From: Ruminococcaceae bacterium UBA6845
Lineage (GTDB): Bacteria; Bacillota; Clostridia; Oscillospirales; Acutalibacteraceae
Assembly (NCBI GenBank): GCA_002449395.1
Contig: DKDP01000051.1
Location: forward strand, 116,292 to 158,892
Length of the DNA stretch: 42,601 nucleotides
Reading direction: 5' to 3'
Of the stretch, positions 9,023 to 17,055 are shown one piece after another. Made by a program: the position numbers and the translations under genes. The first letter of the stretch is position 1; every line of letters begins with the position of its first letter. The notes under the pieces are model-generated. The model saw only the letters and a program-made list of their open reading frames with translations. It was not told where the DNA came from and did not search any database.

Positions 9023-10255
9023 ATGGACATAGCTGTACTTGGCTACGGTGTCGTCGGATCGGGCGTTGCGGAGGTAGTTTCTCTTAATTCCGAGAAAATT
9101 GCCGGTAAGCTCGGCGGAGAAAAACTGAATGTAAAATATATTCTCGATCTCCGTAAATTTCCCGGTGACAAGAACGAGGACAAGATAATTGACGATTTCA
9201 ATATTATTCTCAATGACGGCGGCGTTAAAATCGTTGCCGAGGCGATGGGCGGACTTCACCCCGCATTTGAATTCGTTTCCTCCTGCCTCAAGGCAGGAAA
9301 ATCCGTTGTCACATCAAACAAGGAGCTTGTTGCCGAAAAGGGCGACATCCTGCTTGAGACGGCAAAGGAAAACAATGTTAACTTTATGTTTGAGGCGAGC
9401 GTCGGCGGCGGTATTCCCGTTCTCCGTCCGATCGTTCAGTGCCTTGCCGCAAATGAAATAACCGAGGTTGCGGGAATCCTCAACGGCACGACGAATTTCA
9501 TCCTTTCAAAGATGATTTTTGATTCAATGAGCTTCGAGGACGCTCTCAGGCTGGCTCAGGACAATGGCTATGCCGAGAAAGATCCGACTGCGGATATCGA
9601 GGGCTTTGACGCCTGCCGCAAGATCTGTATTCTTGCCGCTCTTTGCTTCGGCAAGCACATTTATCCGAAATCGGTTTATACCGAGGGCATCACGAAGATA
9701 ACCCTTGAGGACGTTGAGTATGCACGCTCGTGGGGCGGCGTAATAAAGCTGCTCGGCAGAGCAAAAAAGGTCGGCGACAGAGCTTCGGCAATTGTTTCGC
9801 CCGCATTTGTTAAGGATTCAAGCATTCTTTCGGGAGTCAACGGAGTTTATAACACCGTTCTTGTCCGTGGAAACGCAGTCGGCGACGTTGCCTTTTACGG
9901 TCAGGGCGCCGGCAAAATGGCTACGGCGAGCGCAGTTGTTGCCGATGTCATCGACTGTGCGCAGAACATCGGCCGCAATAAGGGCATAAGCTGGGATAAG
10001 GAAGCCGACGGATTCCTCGTCGATCACAATGACGTTGAAACCGCTCTTTATGTCCGTGCAACGGGTTGCAAGACCTGCGCAATTGAAAAGGCAAAGGCAG
10101 CTTTCGGCGATATAACGGTTCTTTCAAGAGAGAACGCACCCGAGGATGAATTTGCATTTGTAACTCCCGAGGACAGGGAGGGCACGCTCAGAGAAAAGCT
10201 CGGCGGTCTTGACGGAATAAATGTTATTTCAACAATCAGAGTAGTTAATTATTAA
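9023..10255 (+). CDS. hom: Homoserine dehydrogenase
   Basis: This 410-residue enzyme reduces aspartate semialdehyde to homoserine with NAD(P)H, the branch to threonine and methionine. The Rossmann fold begins at VLGYGVVGSGVAE. The catalytic domain carries SVGGGIPVLRPI and the signature GILNGTTNFILSKM, followed by AQDNGYAEKDPTADIEGFDA. A C-terminal ACT-like segment (from about residue 335, ending GINVISTIRVVNY) suggests feedback control by threonine, as is known for the family. I chose ATG 9023 over TTG 9014 because AGGGAG at 9008-9013 is spaced nine bases from the ATG. A TTGACA sits at 8964-8969 but without a clear -10. It is followed 18 bases later by lysC, clearly one operon. Confidence 0.95.
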   Translation: MDIAVLGYGVVGSGVAEVVSLNSEKIAGKLGGEKLNVKYILDLRKFPGDKNEDKIIDDFNIILNDGGVKIVAEAMGGLHPAFEFVSSCLKAGKSVVTSNKELVAEKGDILLETAKENNVNFMFEASVGGGIPVLRPIVQCLAANEITEVAGILNGTTNFILSKMIFDSMSFEDALRLAQDNGYAEKDPTADIEGFDACRKICILAALCFGKHIYPKSVYTEGITKITLEDVEYARSWGGVIKLLGRAKKVGDRASAIVSPAFVKDSSILSGVNGVYNTVLVRGNAVGDVAFYGQGAGKMATASAVVADVIDCAQNIGRNKGISWDKEADGFLVDHNDVETALYVRATGCKTCAIEKAKAAFGDITVLSRENAPEDEFAFVTPEDREGTLREKLGGLDGINVISTIRVVNY

Positions 10256-10273
10256 TAAAAGTGGTGAATAGAT

Positions 10274-11482
10274 ATGGGACTTATTGTTCAAAAATTCGGC
10301 GGCAGCTCGGTCGCTAACACAGAACGTGTTATGAACGTTGCGAAGATCGTAACGGATACCTACAAGAAAGGAAACGACGTCGTTGTAGTTGTTTCCGCTC
10401 AAGGTGATACAACGGATGATCTCATTGCAAAGGCAAAGGAGATCAGCGCACACAATTCAAAAAGAGAGATGGATATGCTTATGGCGGCAGGCGAGCAGAT
10501 TTCAATTGCCCTGCTCGCAATGGCTATTGAGGAGCTCGGATGCCCCGCAATTTCCCTTCTCGGCTGGCAGGCAGGCTTCCGCACCGATTCCGTTTATTCG
10601 GCGGCAAGAATCAAAAAGGTTGAAACAGACCGTATGAGAACCGAGCTTGACAACCGCAAGATCGTAGTTGTCGCAGGTTTCCAGGGTCTCAACAAGTATC
10701 AGGATATGACAACCCTCGGCCGTGGCGGTTCGGACACAAGCGCAGTTGCAATTGCCGCTGCTCTCAATGCCGACAGATGTCAGATTTTCACCGACGTTGA
10801 CGGTGTTTATACTGCCGATCCCCGTAAGGTAAAGGGCGCACGCAGGCTTGAGGAAATCACATACGACGAGATGCTTGAGCTCGCAACGCTCGGCGCACAG
10901 GTTCTCAACAACCGTTCGGTTGAAATGGCAAAGAAATATAATGTTGAGCTTGAGGTAATTTCAAGCCTTAACCCGATTCCGGGAACAATCGTAAAGGAGA
11001 CCACTAAAATGGAAAAGATGTTAGTCAGAGGCGTAACAAAGGACAAGGACGTATCAAAGATTTCTATCGTAGGCGTTGAGGATGTTCCGGGAATCGCATT
11101 CAAGGTTTTCTCACAGCTTGCAAAGAACAACATAAATGTTGATATAATTCTCCAGTCAGTCGGCAGAGACAATACAAAGGATATTGTTTTCACCGTAAGT
11201 ATGGCAAATGAGGAGGAGGCTGTTGAGTGCATCAAAGCTCTTCCGTTTATCGGCGATGCAAAGGTATTCAGCGACAACACCGTTGCCAAGGTTTCCGTCG
11301 TCGGCGCAGGTATGGAGACTCACCCGGGTACAGCTTCAAAGATGTTTGAGGCTCTCTACGGCAAGGGAATCAATATTCAGACAATTTCAACAAGCGAGAT
11401 CAAAATCTCCGTACTTATCGACGAGAAAGACGCCGACAAGGCTGTTTCTGCAGTTCACGACGCTTTCTTCGGCAATGACTGA
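10274..11482 (+). CDS. lysC: Aspartate kinase
   Basis: This 402-residue aspartokinase phosphorylates aspartate, the first step to lysine, threonine, methionine and diaminopimelate. The kinase domain shows KFGGSSVAN at residues 6-14 and GRGGSDTSAVAIAAALNADRCQIFTDVDGVYTADPR around 145-180. Two ACT domains at the C-terminus (from about residue 262, including VEDVPGIAFKVF and ISTSEIKISVLID) are the usual site of allosteric inhibition. The length is typical of the monofunctional ACT-containing class. It follows hom in one operon. No clear hairpin separates its stop from the T-box promoter about 40 bases on, so some read-through into the leader is possible. Confidence 0.95.
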   Translation: MGLIVQKFGGSSVANTERVMNVAKIVTDTYKKGNDVVVVVSAQGDTTDDLIAKAKEISAHNSKREMDMLMAAGEQISIALLAMAIEELGCPAISLLGWQAGFRTDSVYSAARIKKVETDRMRTELDNRKIVVVAGFQGLNKYQDMTTLGRGGSDTSAVAIAAALNADRCQIFTDVDGVYTADPRKVKGARRLEEITYDEMLELATLGAQVLNNRSVEMAKKYNVELEVISSLNPIPGTIVKETTKMEKMLVRGVTKDKDVSKISIVGVEDVPGIAFKVFSQLAKNNINVDIILQSVGRDNTKDIVFTVSMANEEEAVECIKALPFIGDAKVFSDNTVAKVSVVGAGMETHPGTASKMFEALYGKGINIQTISTSEIKISVLIDEKDADKAVSAVHDAFFGND

Positions 11483-11524
11483 TAATTTTTGACACAAAAA
11501 TCCGAAAAAATTTTAAAAAAGCTA

Positions 11525-11553
11525 TTGACAACCGAAAAATTCGGTAGTATAAT
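11525..11553 (+). promoter_or_regulatory. Consensus promoter of the Trp T-box/trpXYZ operon, with palindromic spacer
   Basis: TTGACA (11525-11530) and TATAAT (11548-11553) are both perfect and separated by exactly 17 bases. The spacer contains the palindrome ACCGAA-AAA-TTCGGT (11531-11545), which begins immediately after the -35. This is a plausible operator, although it could also act as a weak hairpin for transcripts arriving from lysC. Confidence 0.85.
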
Positions 11554-11559
11554 GCGTCT

Positions 11560-11838
11560 AAACCGATGAGAAAGAGTGAGTAGATCTTAACCCTGTTCTT
11601 TCAGAGAGCCGCAGGCGGTGGGATTGCGGCAGAAGAAGATTTGATCGAATGGACTTTCGAGGGCGAGCGGAAACGGAGCATTGCTTCGGAGTATGTGAGA
11701 CGGAGGCGACTCTCCGTAAATAAAAGTCAGCGTATGTCAGTACGTCAGAGTGGATGCGAAAGCGTCAAGCAGGGTGGCACCACAGGATATGATTTTATTC
11801 CTGTCCCGGCAAGAAATTGCAGGGACAGGATTTTTTTA
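11560..11838 (+). promoter_or_regulatory. T-box riboswitch, tryptophan specifier (UGG)
   Basis: This is a canonical T-box leader that senses uncharged tRNA and controls transcription termination. Stem I starts with GAAAGAGTGAGTAGA (loop-E/S-turn type) and contains AGAGAGCCG and GGTGGGA, the usual distal recognition elements. On the 3' side the specifier loop reads GAA-TGG-AC with the codon UGG at 11650-11652. The flanking ACTTTC pairs with the 5' GAAAG. The T-box core AGGGTGGCACCAC is at 11771-11783. Its bulge UGGC (11775-11778) has C opposite the discriminator base, as expected for a G73 tRNA such as bacterial tRNA-Trp. The terminator stem (11799-11807 with 11822-11830, extended inside by GCAA/TTGC) is followed by seven T. 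Specifier and discriminator both point to tRNA-Trp. Confidence 0.93.
11799..11838 (+). terminator. T-box-controlled intrinsic terminator
   Basis: A 9-bp stem TCCTGTCCC/GGGACAGGA, with an inner GCAA-GAAA-TTGC hairpin, is followed by TTTTTTT at 11831-11837. The 5' arm overlaps the segment that would form the antiterminator with the T-box core, so uncharged tRNA-Trp should prevent it from forming. Confidence 0.9.
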
Positions 11839-11858
11839 TTTTCACGGGAGGTTTTATT

Positions 11859-11900
11859 ATGGCAATATTAAATAAGCTTTGGCGCAGGTGCGCCGATTAA
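11859..11900 (+). CDS. Short leader ORF (13 codons) with a Trp codon, upstream of trpX
   Basis: Between the T-box terminator and trpX lies an ATG with a very good ribosome site (GGGAGG at 11846-11851, seven bases before). It opens the 13-residue frame MAILNKLWRRCAD and ends with TAA at 11898-11900. One of the codons is TGG. The end of the frame covers a small GC-rich hairpin (GGCGC-AGGT-GCGCC, 11881-11894). No T-rich tract follows, so this is not a classical attenuator. It may be a real leader peptide or a relic of a former gene. Translation is plausible from the site alone; function is unknown. Confidence 0.45.
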   Translation: MAILNKLWRRCAD

Positions 11901-11961
11901 ATCTTTACTCAGAACATAATTTTTAATAATCATTACTTTAAAATCAGAAAGGTTGTTTAAT

Positions 11962-12993
11962 ATGAAAAAAATAATTTCTCTTGCACTTTGTGCCGTACTT
12001 ATTCTCGCTACTCTTACCGCTTGCGGTACAACATCAAAAACCAAAAGCTCATACACGATCGGACTTTGCAACTACGTCAACGACGCTTCGCTTAATCAGA
12101 TAGTTGAAAACATCCAGTCACAGCTCGCCGCTATCGGCAAGGAAAATGGCGTTACATTCGATGTTAAGTATCAGAACTGCAACGCAGACAACAACGTTCT
12201 CAATCAGATAGTTTCCAACTTTATCGCCGATGACGTTGATCTTATGGTCGGCGTCGCAACACCGGTTGCAATGGCAATGCAGAACGCAACAGAGGGCAAG
12301 AATCTTCCCGTTGTTTTCTCGGCAGTTACCGATCCCGTCGGTGCCGAGCTTGTAAAATCTCTTGAGGCTCCCGGCGCAAACATCACAGGTACTTCGGATT
12401 ATCTCAACACAAGCGCAATTATGGACATTATGTTTGAGACAAAGCCGAGCATCAAAAAGGTCGGCCTCCTCTACGATGTAGGACAGGATTCCTCAACAGC
12501 CGCTATCAAAGACGCAAAGGCATATCTTGAAAAGAAGGGCATTGCTTACGTTGAAAAGACGGGCAAGACAGTTGACGAAATCACACTTGCCGCTCAGGCT
12601 CTTGTTTCAGATAAGGTTGACGCAGTTTTCACTCCGACCGACAACTCGATTATGACCGCCGAGCTTTCAATCTATGAGATCTTCGCAAAGGCAGGTATCC
12701 CCCACTTTACAGGTGCTGATTCATTCGCACTTAACGGCGCATTCCTCGGCTTCGGCGTTGACTACATCAATCTCGGCAAGCAGACGGCAAATATGATCGC
12801 TGAAATTCTTCTTGAGGGCAAGAATCCCTCGGAGCTTGCAGTTCGTACATTTGATAACGGTACGGCAACAATCAATACAGATATTTGTGCACAGCTTGGC
12901 TTGAACTATGACGAGATCGCAAAGGCAATCGCTCCGCACTGCACAAAGGTAGAAAAGATCAAAACCGCCGAGAGCTTCGACGGACAGAAATAA
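11962..12993 (+). CDS. trpX: ABC transporter substrate-binding lipoprotein, predicted tryptophan binder
   Basis: This 343-residue extracytoplasmic binding protein belongs to the COG2984 (TrpX-like) family. A lipoprotein signal peptide is evident: KK near the start, a hydrophobic core, then lipobox LTAC with lipidated Cys21, followed by a T/S/K linker. The mature part has the two-lobe periplasmic-binding fold (VGVATPVAMAMQNATEGKNLPVVFSAVTDPVGAELV and later AVFTPTDNSIM). I use ATG 11962, not TTG 11953, because AGAAAGG ends at 11952 with correct spacing. It is the first full gene of a three-gene importer behind the Trp T-box, so tryptophan is the likely cargo. That assignment rests on the leader rather than on the binding pocket. 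Confidence 0.88.
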   Translation: MKKIISLALCAVLILATLTACGTTSKTKSSYTIGLCNYVNDASLNQIVENIQSQLAAIGKENGVTFDVKYQNCNADNNVLNQIVSNFIADDVDLMVGVATPVAMAMQNATEGKNLPVVFSAVTDPVGAELVKSLEAPGANITGTSDYLNTSAIMDIMFETKPSIKKVGLLYDVGQDSSTAAIKDAKAYLEKKGIAYVEKTGKTVDEITLAAQALVSDKVDAVFTPTDNSIMTAELSIYEIFAKAGIPHFTGADSFALNGAFLGFGVDYINLGKQTANMIAEILLEGKNPSELAVRTFDNGTATINTDICAQLGLNYDEIAKAIAPHCTKVEKIKTAESFDGQK

Positions 12994-13015
12994 TTATTTG
13001 AAAGGGACTTAACTT

Positions 13016-13948
13016 ATGTCGCTGGGTTCTGTTTTAGCACTTATTCAAACCGCATCCGAGCTTGGACTTATAAGCGCACTTACCGTAATTGCACTTTATC
13101 TTAGCTACTCGATGCTTAATGTATGCGACTTATCGACCGACGGCTGCTTCACTCTCGGAGCAACCGTCGGTGCGGTCGTTACACTTTCGGGTCACCCGTT
13201 TCTTGCGCTTCCTGCGGCTATGGCGGCAGGTATTGCGTCGGGCTTCATCACCGCATTCCTTCAGACAAAAATGGGCGTCAACAGCCTGTTGGCAGGCATT
13301 ATTGTAAACACGGCTCTGTATTCGATCAACATTGCCGTTATGGGAAATTCGTCGATTCTCAATCTGAATAAAACCGATACCGTTTTCACAAAGGCGCTCG
13401 ATCTGCTCAGAAATACTCCGTTTATGGAGCAGTATAAGCTGATCGTTGCACTTCTTGCGGTTGTTATTATCGGCGTTTTGCTTGCCCTCTTCCTGAGGAC
13501 TAAGCTCGGACTTGCGATCCGTGCAACAGGCAACAATCCGGATATGGTTCGCTCGTCGTCGATAAATCCCGTTTTCACAACGATTGTCGGACTCTGCATC
13601 GCAAACTCATTTACGGCTCTTTCGGGCTGCTTGCTCGCTCAGTCGCAGAAGTCGGTCAACATCGATATCGGTACGGGTATGGTAACGATTGCCCTTGCCT
13701 CACTGCTTATCGGTAACGTTTTCTTGGGCAGAAAGAAGATTCCTCTTCAGATTGTCGGAATGGTTCTCGGTGCATTCGTTTTCAGACTTGTTTATACAAT
13801 TGCGCTTCGCTTCGATATGCCGGCGTTTATGCTTAAATTCGTTTCGTCCGTCATCGTTGTGCTTGCAATCTCAATCCCGTATCTCAAGACGAAGTTCCCG
13901 CTTTTAAAGCGCAAACTTAATCAGCGTTTCGGAAGGAGGACTGCGTGA
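13016..13948 (+). CDS. trpY: ABC transporter permease, predicted tryptophan importer
   Basis: This 310-residue membrane protein of the branched-chain-type permease family (COG4120) has about eight or nine hydrophobic segments. Typical features are NVCDLSTDGCFTLGATVGAVVTLSG near the N-terminus, KMGVNSLLAGIIVNTALYSINI, and LRTKLGLAIRATGNNPDMVRSSSI, the cytoplasmic coupling loop to the ATPase. It starts 22 bases after trpX with AAAGGGA upstream. Its TGA overlaps the ATG of the ATPase gene by one base (TGATG). It presumably forms a homodimeric channel with TrpZ. Confidence 0.88.
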   Translation: MSLGSVLALIQTASELGLISALTVIALYLSYSMLNVCDLSTDGCFTLGATVGAVVTLSGHPFLALPAAMAAGIASGFITAFLQTKMGVNSLLAGIIVNTALYSINIAVMGNSSILNLNKTDTVFTKALDLLRNTPFMEQYKLIVALLAVVIIGVLLALFLRTKLGLAIRATGNNPDMVRSSSINPVFTTIVGLCIANSFTALSGCLLAQSQKSVNIDIGTGMVTIALASLLIGNVFLGRKKIPLQIVGMVLGAFVFRLVYTIALRFDMPAFMLKFVSSVIVVLAISIPYLKTKFPLLKRKLNQRFGRRTA

Positions 13949-14733
13949 TGCTTAATATTTCAAACATTTCGATCACCTTTAATCCCGGAACGACGGATGC
14001 GAAAAAGGCTCTCAGCGATCTTTCAATTAAGGTCAACGACGGCGATTTTATCACCGTTATCGGAGCGAACGGCGCAGGCAAATCAACCCTTTTCAATGCG
14101 ATTGCGGGAACATTTATCGTTGACAGCGGAAGCATTGAATTGAACGGCAGAGATATTACACTTATGCCCGAGCATAAACGTGCGAGAAAGATCGGCAGAC
14201 TTTTTCAGGACCCGATGAAGGGCAGTGCGCCGGGAATGACGGTTGAAGAAAACCTTGCCCTCGCCGCAGGCAGAGGCGGTTGGCTCAGCCACGTTTCAAA
14301 GGCGGATAAAAAGGCGTTCCGTGAGCGTGTTGCTCTGCTCGATATGGGTCTTGAAAACAGGATGAGTCAGCCCGTCGGACTTCTTTCCGGCGGTCAGCGA
14401 CAGGCTCTTACCCTGATGATGGCAACGTTCAATCCGCCCGAACTGCTTCTTCTTGACGAGCATACGGCGGCGCTCGACCCGGGAACTGCGGAAAAGGTGC
14501 TTGCCCTCACGGAGAAAATCGTCGCAGACAATAAGCTCACCTGTATGATGATCACCCATAATATGCAGTCAGCGCTTGAGCTCGGCAACCGCACCGTGAT
14601 GATGAACAACGGTCGGATTATTATGGATACCTCGGGCGAAGAAAGAAAAGCACTCACTGTTCCCGACCTGCTTCAGAAATTCAAGGAAGCGGCAGGACAC
14701 GACCTCGACAATGACAGAATGTTATTAATTTAA
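13948..14733 (+). CDS. trpZ: ABC transporter ATP-binding protein, predicted tryptophan importer
   Basis: This 261-residue ATPase (COG1101 type) powers the importer. Walker A GANGAGKST is at about residues 39-47 (Lys45). The signature LSGGQRQALTL and Walker B LLLLDEHTAALDP are intact, and the switch histidine is in MITHNM. I prefer ATG 13948 over GTG 13945 since GGAGGA at 13935-13940 is seven bases from the ATG. It is coupled to the permease gene by the one-base overlap of stop and start. A hairpin follows, closing the operon. Confidence 0.92.
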   Translation: MLNISNISITFNPGTTDAKKALSDLSIKVNDGDFITVIGANGAGKSTLFNAIAGTFIVDSGSIELNGRDITLMPEHKRARKIGRLFQDPMKGSAPGMTVEENLALAAGRGGWLSHVSKADKKAFRERVALLDMGLENRMSQPVGLLSGGQRQALTLMMATFNPPELLLLDEHTAALDPGTAEKVLALTEKIVADNKLTCMMITHNMQSALELGNRTVMMNNGRIIMDTSGEERKALTVPDLLQKFKEAAGHDLDNDRMLLI

Positions 14734-14740
14734 TCGCATC

Positions 14741-14775
14741 AAACGGCACGATGTTTCCATCGTGCCGTTTAGTTG
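14741..14775 (+). terminator. Terminator of the trpXYZ operon
   Basis: A perfect 13-bp stem (14741-14753 with 14758-14770) closes on a TTTC tetraloop, only a few bases after trpZ. The trailing sequence (AGTTGTG) is a weak U tract, but the stem ends in TTT. Confidence 0.7.
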
Positions 14776-14854
14776 TGTCGGAAATAAACTTTAGTGACGA
14801 AGTTGTGCAGCCTCGAATCGGAATAAACTCCATAGAGCACTTACTCAAATAAAC

Positions 14855-15121
14855 TTAAATCACCCGACCGCTCTTTGGCACGGGGCACTCGCAATTGACA
14901 AGAATTGTGTCCTCACCGATAACGTCGATGCTCTCCCACGGAATCACAAAATCCTCGCTCTTTCCGAAAAGTCCCATCACCTTACCCTTTCCGTAAATTA
15001 TAATCGAAACAAGACGTCCCGTATTGATATCCAACTCGACATCATCGACATTTCCTATTCTCGTGCCGTTCAATTTGCAAATTACTTCCTTATTCCTCAG
15101 TTCGGCAATAGAACAACCCAT
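14855..15121 (-). CDS. YlmC/YmxH family PRC-barrel protein
   Basis: This 88-residue protein has a single PRC-barrel: IAELRNKEVICKLNGTRIGNVDDVELDINTGRLVSIII, then GLFGKSEDFVIPWESIDVIGEDTILV. It is typical of the YlmC/YmxH family of spore formers, some members of which are expressed in sporulation. The biochemical role is unknown. The ATG at 15121 has GGCGG eight bases upstream. Longer in-frame extension to 15253 is AT-rich leader that overlaps the divergent promoter and is not coding. It is a monocistronic gene divergent from the secreted ceramidase-like gene. Confidence 0.8.
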   Translation of the reverse strand: MGCSIAELRNKEVICKLNGTRIGNVDDVELDINTGRLVSIIIYGKGKVMGLFGKSEDFVIPWESIDVIGEDTILVNCECPVPKSGRVI

Positions 15122-15168
15122 ACAAAAATCCGCCTTTCTTTTCGGTAATTTTTCACAACGCCATTTTG

Positions 15169-15197
15169 TTGTAAAAAATTTTATTTTATGGTAAAAT
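15169..15197 (+). promoter_or_regulatory. Promoter of the ceramidase-like gene
   Basis: TTGTAA (15169-15174) and an extended -10 TGGTAAAAT (TAAAAT at 15192-15197) are spaced 17 bases apart. They lie about 40 bases before the ATG at 15235, which itself has AAAGGTG seven bases upstream. Confidence 0.65.
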
Positions 15198-15234
15198 GAT
15201 ATCTGTAAAATATTATTCAGAAAGGTGATATAAT

Positions 15235-16929
15235 ATGAAAAAAGTAATATCATTGATTCTTTCTGTCGTTATGGTTTTCACCGTTTTCAGCGTTGCTCTT
15301 TCAAGCAGTGCTTTTGCGGCGGACACAGCGGCAAATGAATCCGTTGCTGTTACAAGCATTGATGTGAGCGGCATTAAAATTCCGTCGTCCTGGGACGAGC
15401 TTGGAAATATGCTTCTCAAATCTCTCTACAAGGTTGCAGATCAGATAATTGACGCCCTTGTCAAGGGAATCAATAAAAATATTCCCTCGGTAAAATTTGA
15501 GCAGAAAGAAAACTTTACAAGCGATATGTTCTTTGAGGGTATGGAAGATTACCTCAGCACCCCTGCTGCAAATGCAGTTTGGAGTCTCGGCTACGGCAGT
15601 GCTTCTCTCCAGACAGGCGATGAGCTTGACGGCAAGCATTACGTTGGCGGAAGTCTTTCTTTCCCGAAGTCAAAGGCGGCAACCGCTATCTATGACGATC
15701 AGCGTGTCCGTGTTATCGCAATCAACGACGGCAGCGGCAGAGGAACTCTTGTGTTCGCTGTTATTGACGGATTCGGAATGTCAAGCAGTGATGTTCGCGG
15801 CATCCGTAAAGAGCTTGCTGATTTTGCAAAGGCAAACAACATCGTCGGCATCAACATTTCCGTTCTTCATCAGCATAGCTGTGTTGATACATTCGGAATG
15901 AACGGCGACCTTGTTAAGATGATTTTTGCAAATCCGACGCTCAACAAGATCAACAACACATTCGGAACGGATTATAAACTCCTCAACGGTCAGAATGAGA
16001 GCTTTATGAAGCATCTCTATGAAGTTACGGTTGCTTCCGTAAAAGAGGCCGTAAATTCAATGACAACCGGTAAGATGTACTATTCCGAGATTGAGTCGGG
16101 TGAGTTTATCCGTGACAAGCGTGAGCCTAAGGTTTACGACACAAAGGTACACCGCTTCCGCTTTGTTCCCGATAACGGAACAAAGGAAACCTGGCTTTGC
16201 AATATGGCTATCCACGCTGTCGGCAACGGAGCAGGCAGAACGGAAATTACAGGTGACTATCCGTATTACATCGAGCAGGAAGTCAACAAGGCGGGCGCAA
16301 ACTTCATTCAGATTCAGGGCGCCGAGCTTGCGATTTCCTCACAGTATGACGGACTTGATATTCCCGAGGGAACATCAAGAATTGATTCTCTCAAGATTTA
16401 CGGAACAGCGCTCGGCAAACATATTGTTGAATCGACCGCAGCAGAGTCCGAGGTCGCTCCCCTCCTCAATTACAGGATGAGAGAGTACTATGTTCCCGTT
16501 ACGAACCAGATTCTTGCATTTGCAGGAAAACTCGGAGCACTTACAAACACAGTTGTTGCAACAGACGATGACAACAATGTGCTTGAAGTTGCAACCGAAC
16601 TCGGATATCTTGAAATCGGCACAAAGCTTGCTGTCGCAATTATCCCCGGTGAGCTTGAGCCGGCAATCGCTTACGGCGGTTACCTTGACGCCGATCATTC
16701 CTGGACAGGCACGGATTTTGATTATCCGTCACTTCAGGACATCGTCGGAACAGACAAGGAGCTTCTTGTTTTCGGCCTTATGAACGATCAGATCGGTTAC
16801 ATCCTTGAGGACAATGATTACAGCAGTATTCTCTCCGGTGTTAACGAAGAAATCGTTGCAACAGGTAATGTTGCCGGATCGACAACGATCAATGAGTTTC
16901 AGAGCCTTATGGATTCAATCAACAAATAA
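15235..16929 (+). CDS. Secreted neutral/alkaline ceramidase-like protein
   Basis: This 564-residue exported protein has a clear signal peptide (KK, hydrophobic core, cleavage after SSAFA near residue 28). The body resembles the N-terminal catalytic domain of neutral ceramidases. VRVIAINDGSGRGTLVFAVID is followed by a histidine motif LHQHS (His212, His214), IHAVGNGAGRTEITGDYP (His327), PGELE (about 471) and LMNDQIGYI. These correspond to the THTHSG, H-P, PGE and ND-IGY motifs of the family in the same order. Neutral ceramidases hydrolyse the amide of ceramide using zinc. The first motif here is HQHS rather than HTHS, and there is no separate C-terminal domain, so substrate could differ (another N-acyl compound). 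Residues 30-90 form an amphipathic N-terminal extension. Confidence 0.65.
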   Translation: MKKVISLILSVVMVFTVFSVALSSSAFAADTAANESVAVTSIDVSGIKIPSSWDELGNMLLKSLYKVADQIIDALVKGINKNIPSVKFEQKENFTSDMFFEGMEDYLSTPAANAVWSLGYGSASLQTGDELDGKHYVGGSLSFPKSKAATAIYDDQRVRVIAINDGSGRGTLVFAVIDGFGMSSSDVRGIRKELADFAKANNIVGINISVLHQHSCVDTFGMNGDLVKMIFANPTLNKINNTFGTDYKLLNGQNESFMKHLYEVTVASVKEAVNSMTTGKMYYSEIESGEFIRDKREPKVYDTKVHRFRFVPDNGTKETWLCNMAIHAVGNGAGRTEITGDYPYYIEQEVNKAGANFIQIQGAELAISSQYDGLDIPEGTSRIDSLKIYGTALGKHIVESTAAESEVAPLLNYRMREYYVPVTNQILAFAGKLGALTNTVVATDDDNNVLEVATELGYLEIGTKLAVAIIPGELEPAIAYGGYLDADHSWTGTDFDYPSLQDIVGTDKELLVFGLMNDQIGYILEDNDYSSILSGVNEEIVATGNVAGSTTINEFQSLMDSINK

Positions 16930-16944
16930 TTGAATATTCAGATA

Positions 16945-16990
16945 AAGAACCGAGCTTGTTTACAGGCTCGGTTCTTCTTATTGTTATATT
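16945..16990 (+). terminator. Terminator of the ceramidase-like gene
   Basis: An 11-bp stem (AAGAACCGAGC at 16945-16955 with GCTCGGTTCTT at 16966-16976) is followed by a moderately T-rich stretch. Confidence 0.75.
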
Positions 16991-17010
16991 TGTTTTCTCA
17001 CATATATACA

Positions 17011-17047
17011 AAAAAACATCCGCCGAATTTCTTCGGCGGATGAGTTT
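17011..17047 (-). terminator. Terminator of pckG
   Basis: An 11-bp stem (17017-17027 with 17032-17042) with a TTTC loop is followed, in the minus direction, by six U (A run at 17011-17016). The plus side also has GTTTTT, so it may work both ways. Confidence 0.88.
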
Positions 17048-17055
17048 TTATTATC

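Noticed and set aside
11641..11871. 76-codon open frame across the T-box
   Set aside because: The frame runs through the specifier loop, T-box core and terminator of a structured leader. Its composition is that of RNA structure, not protein.
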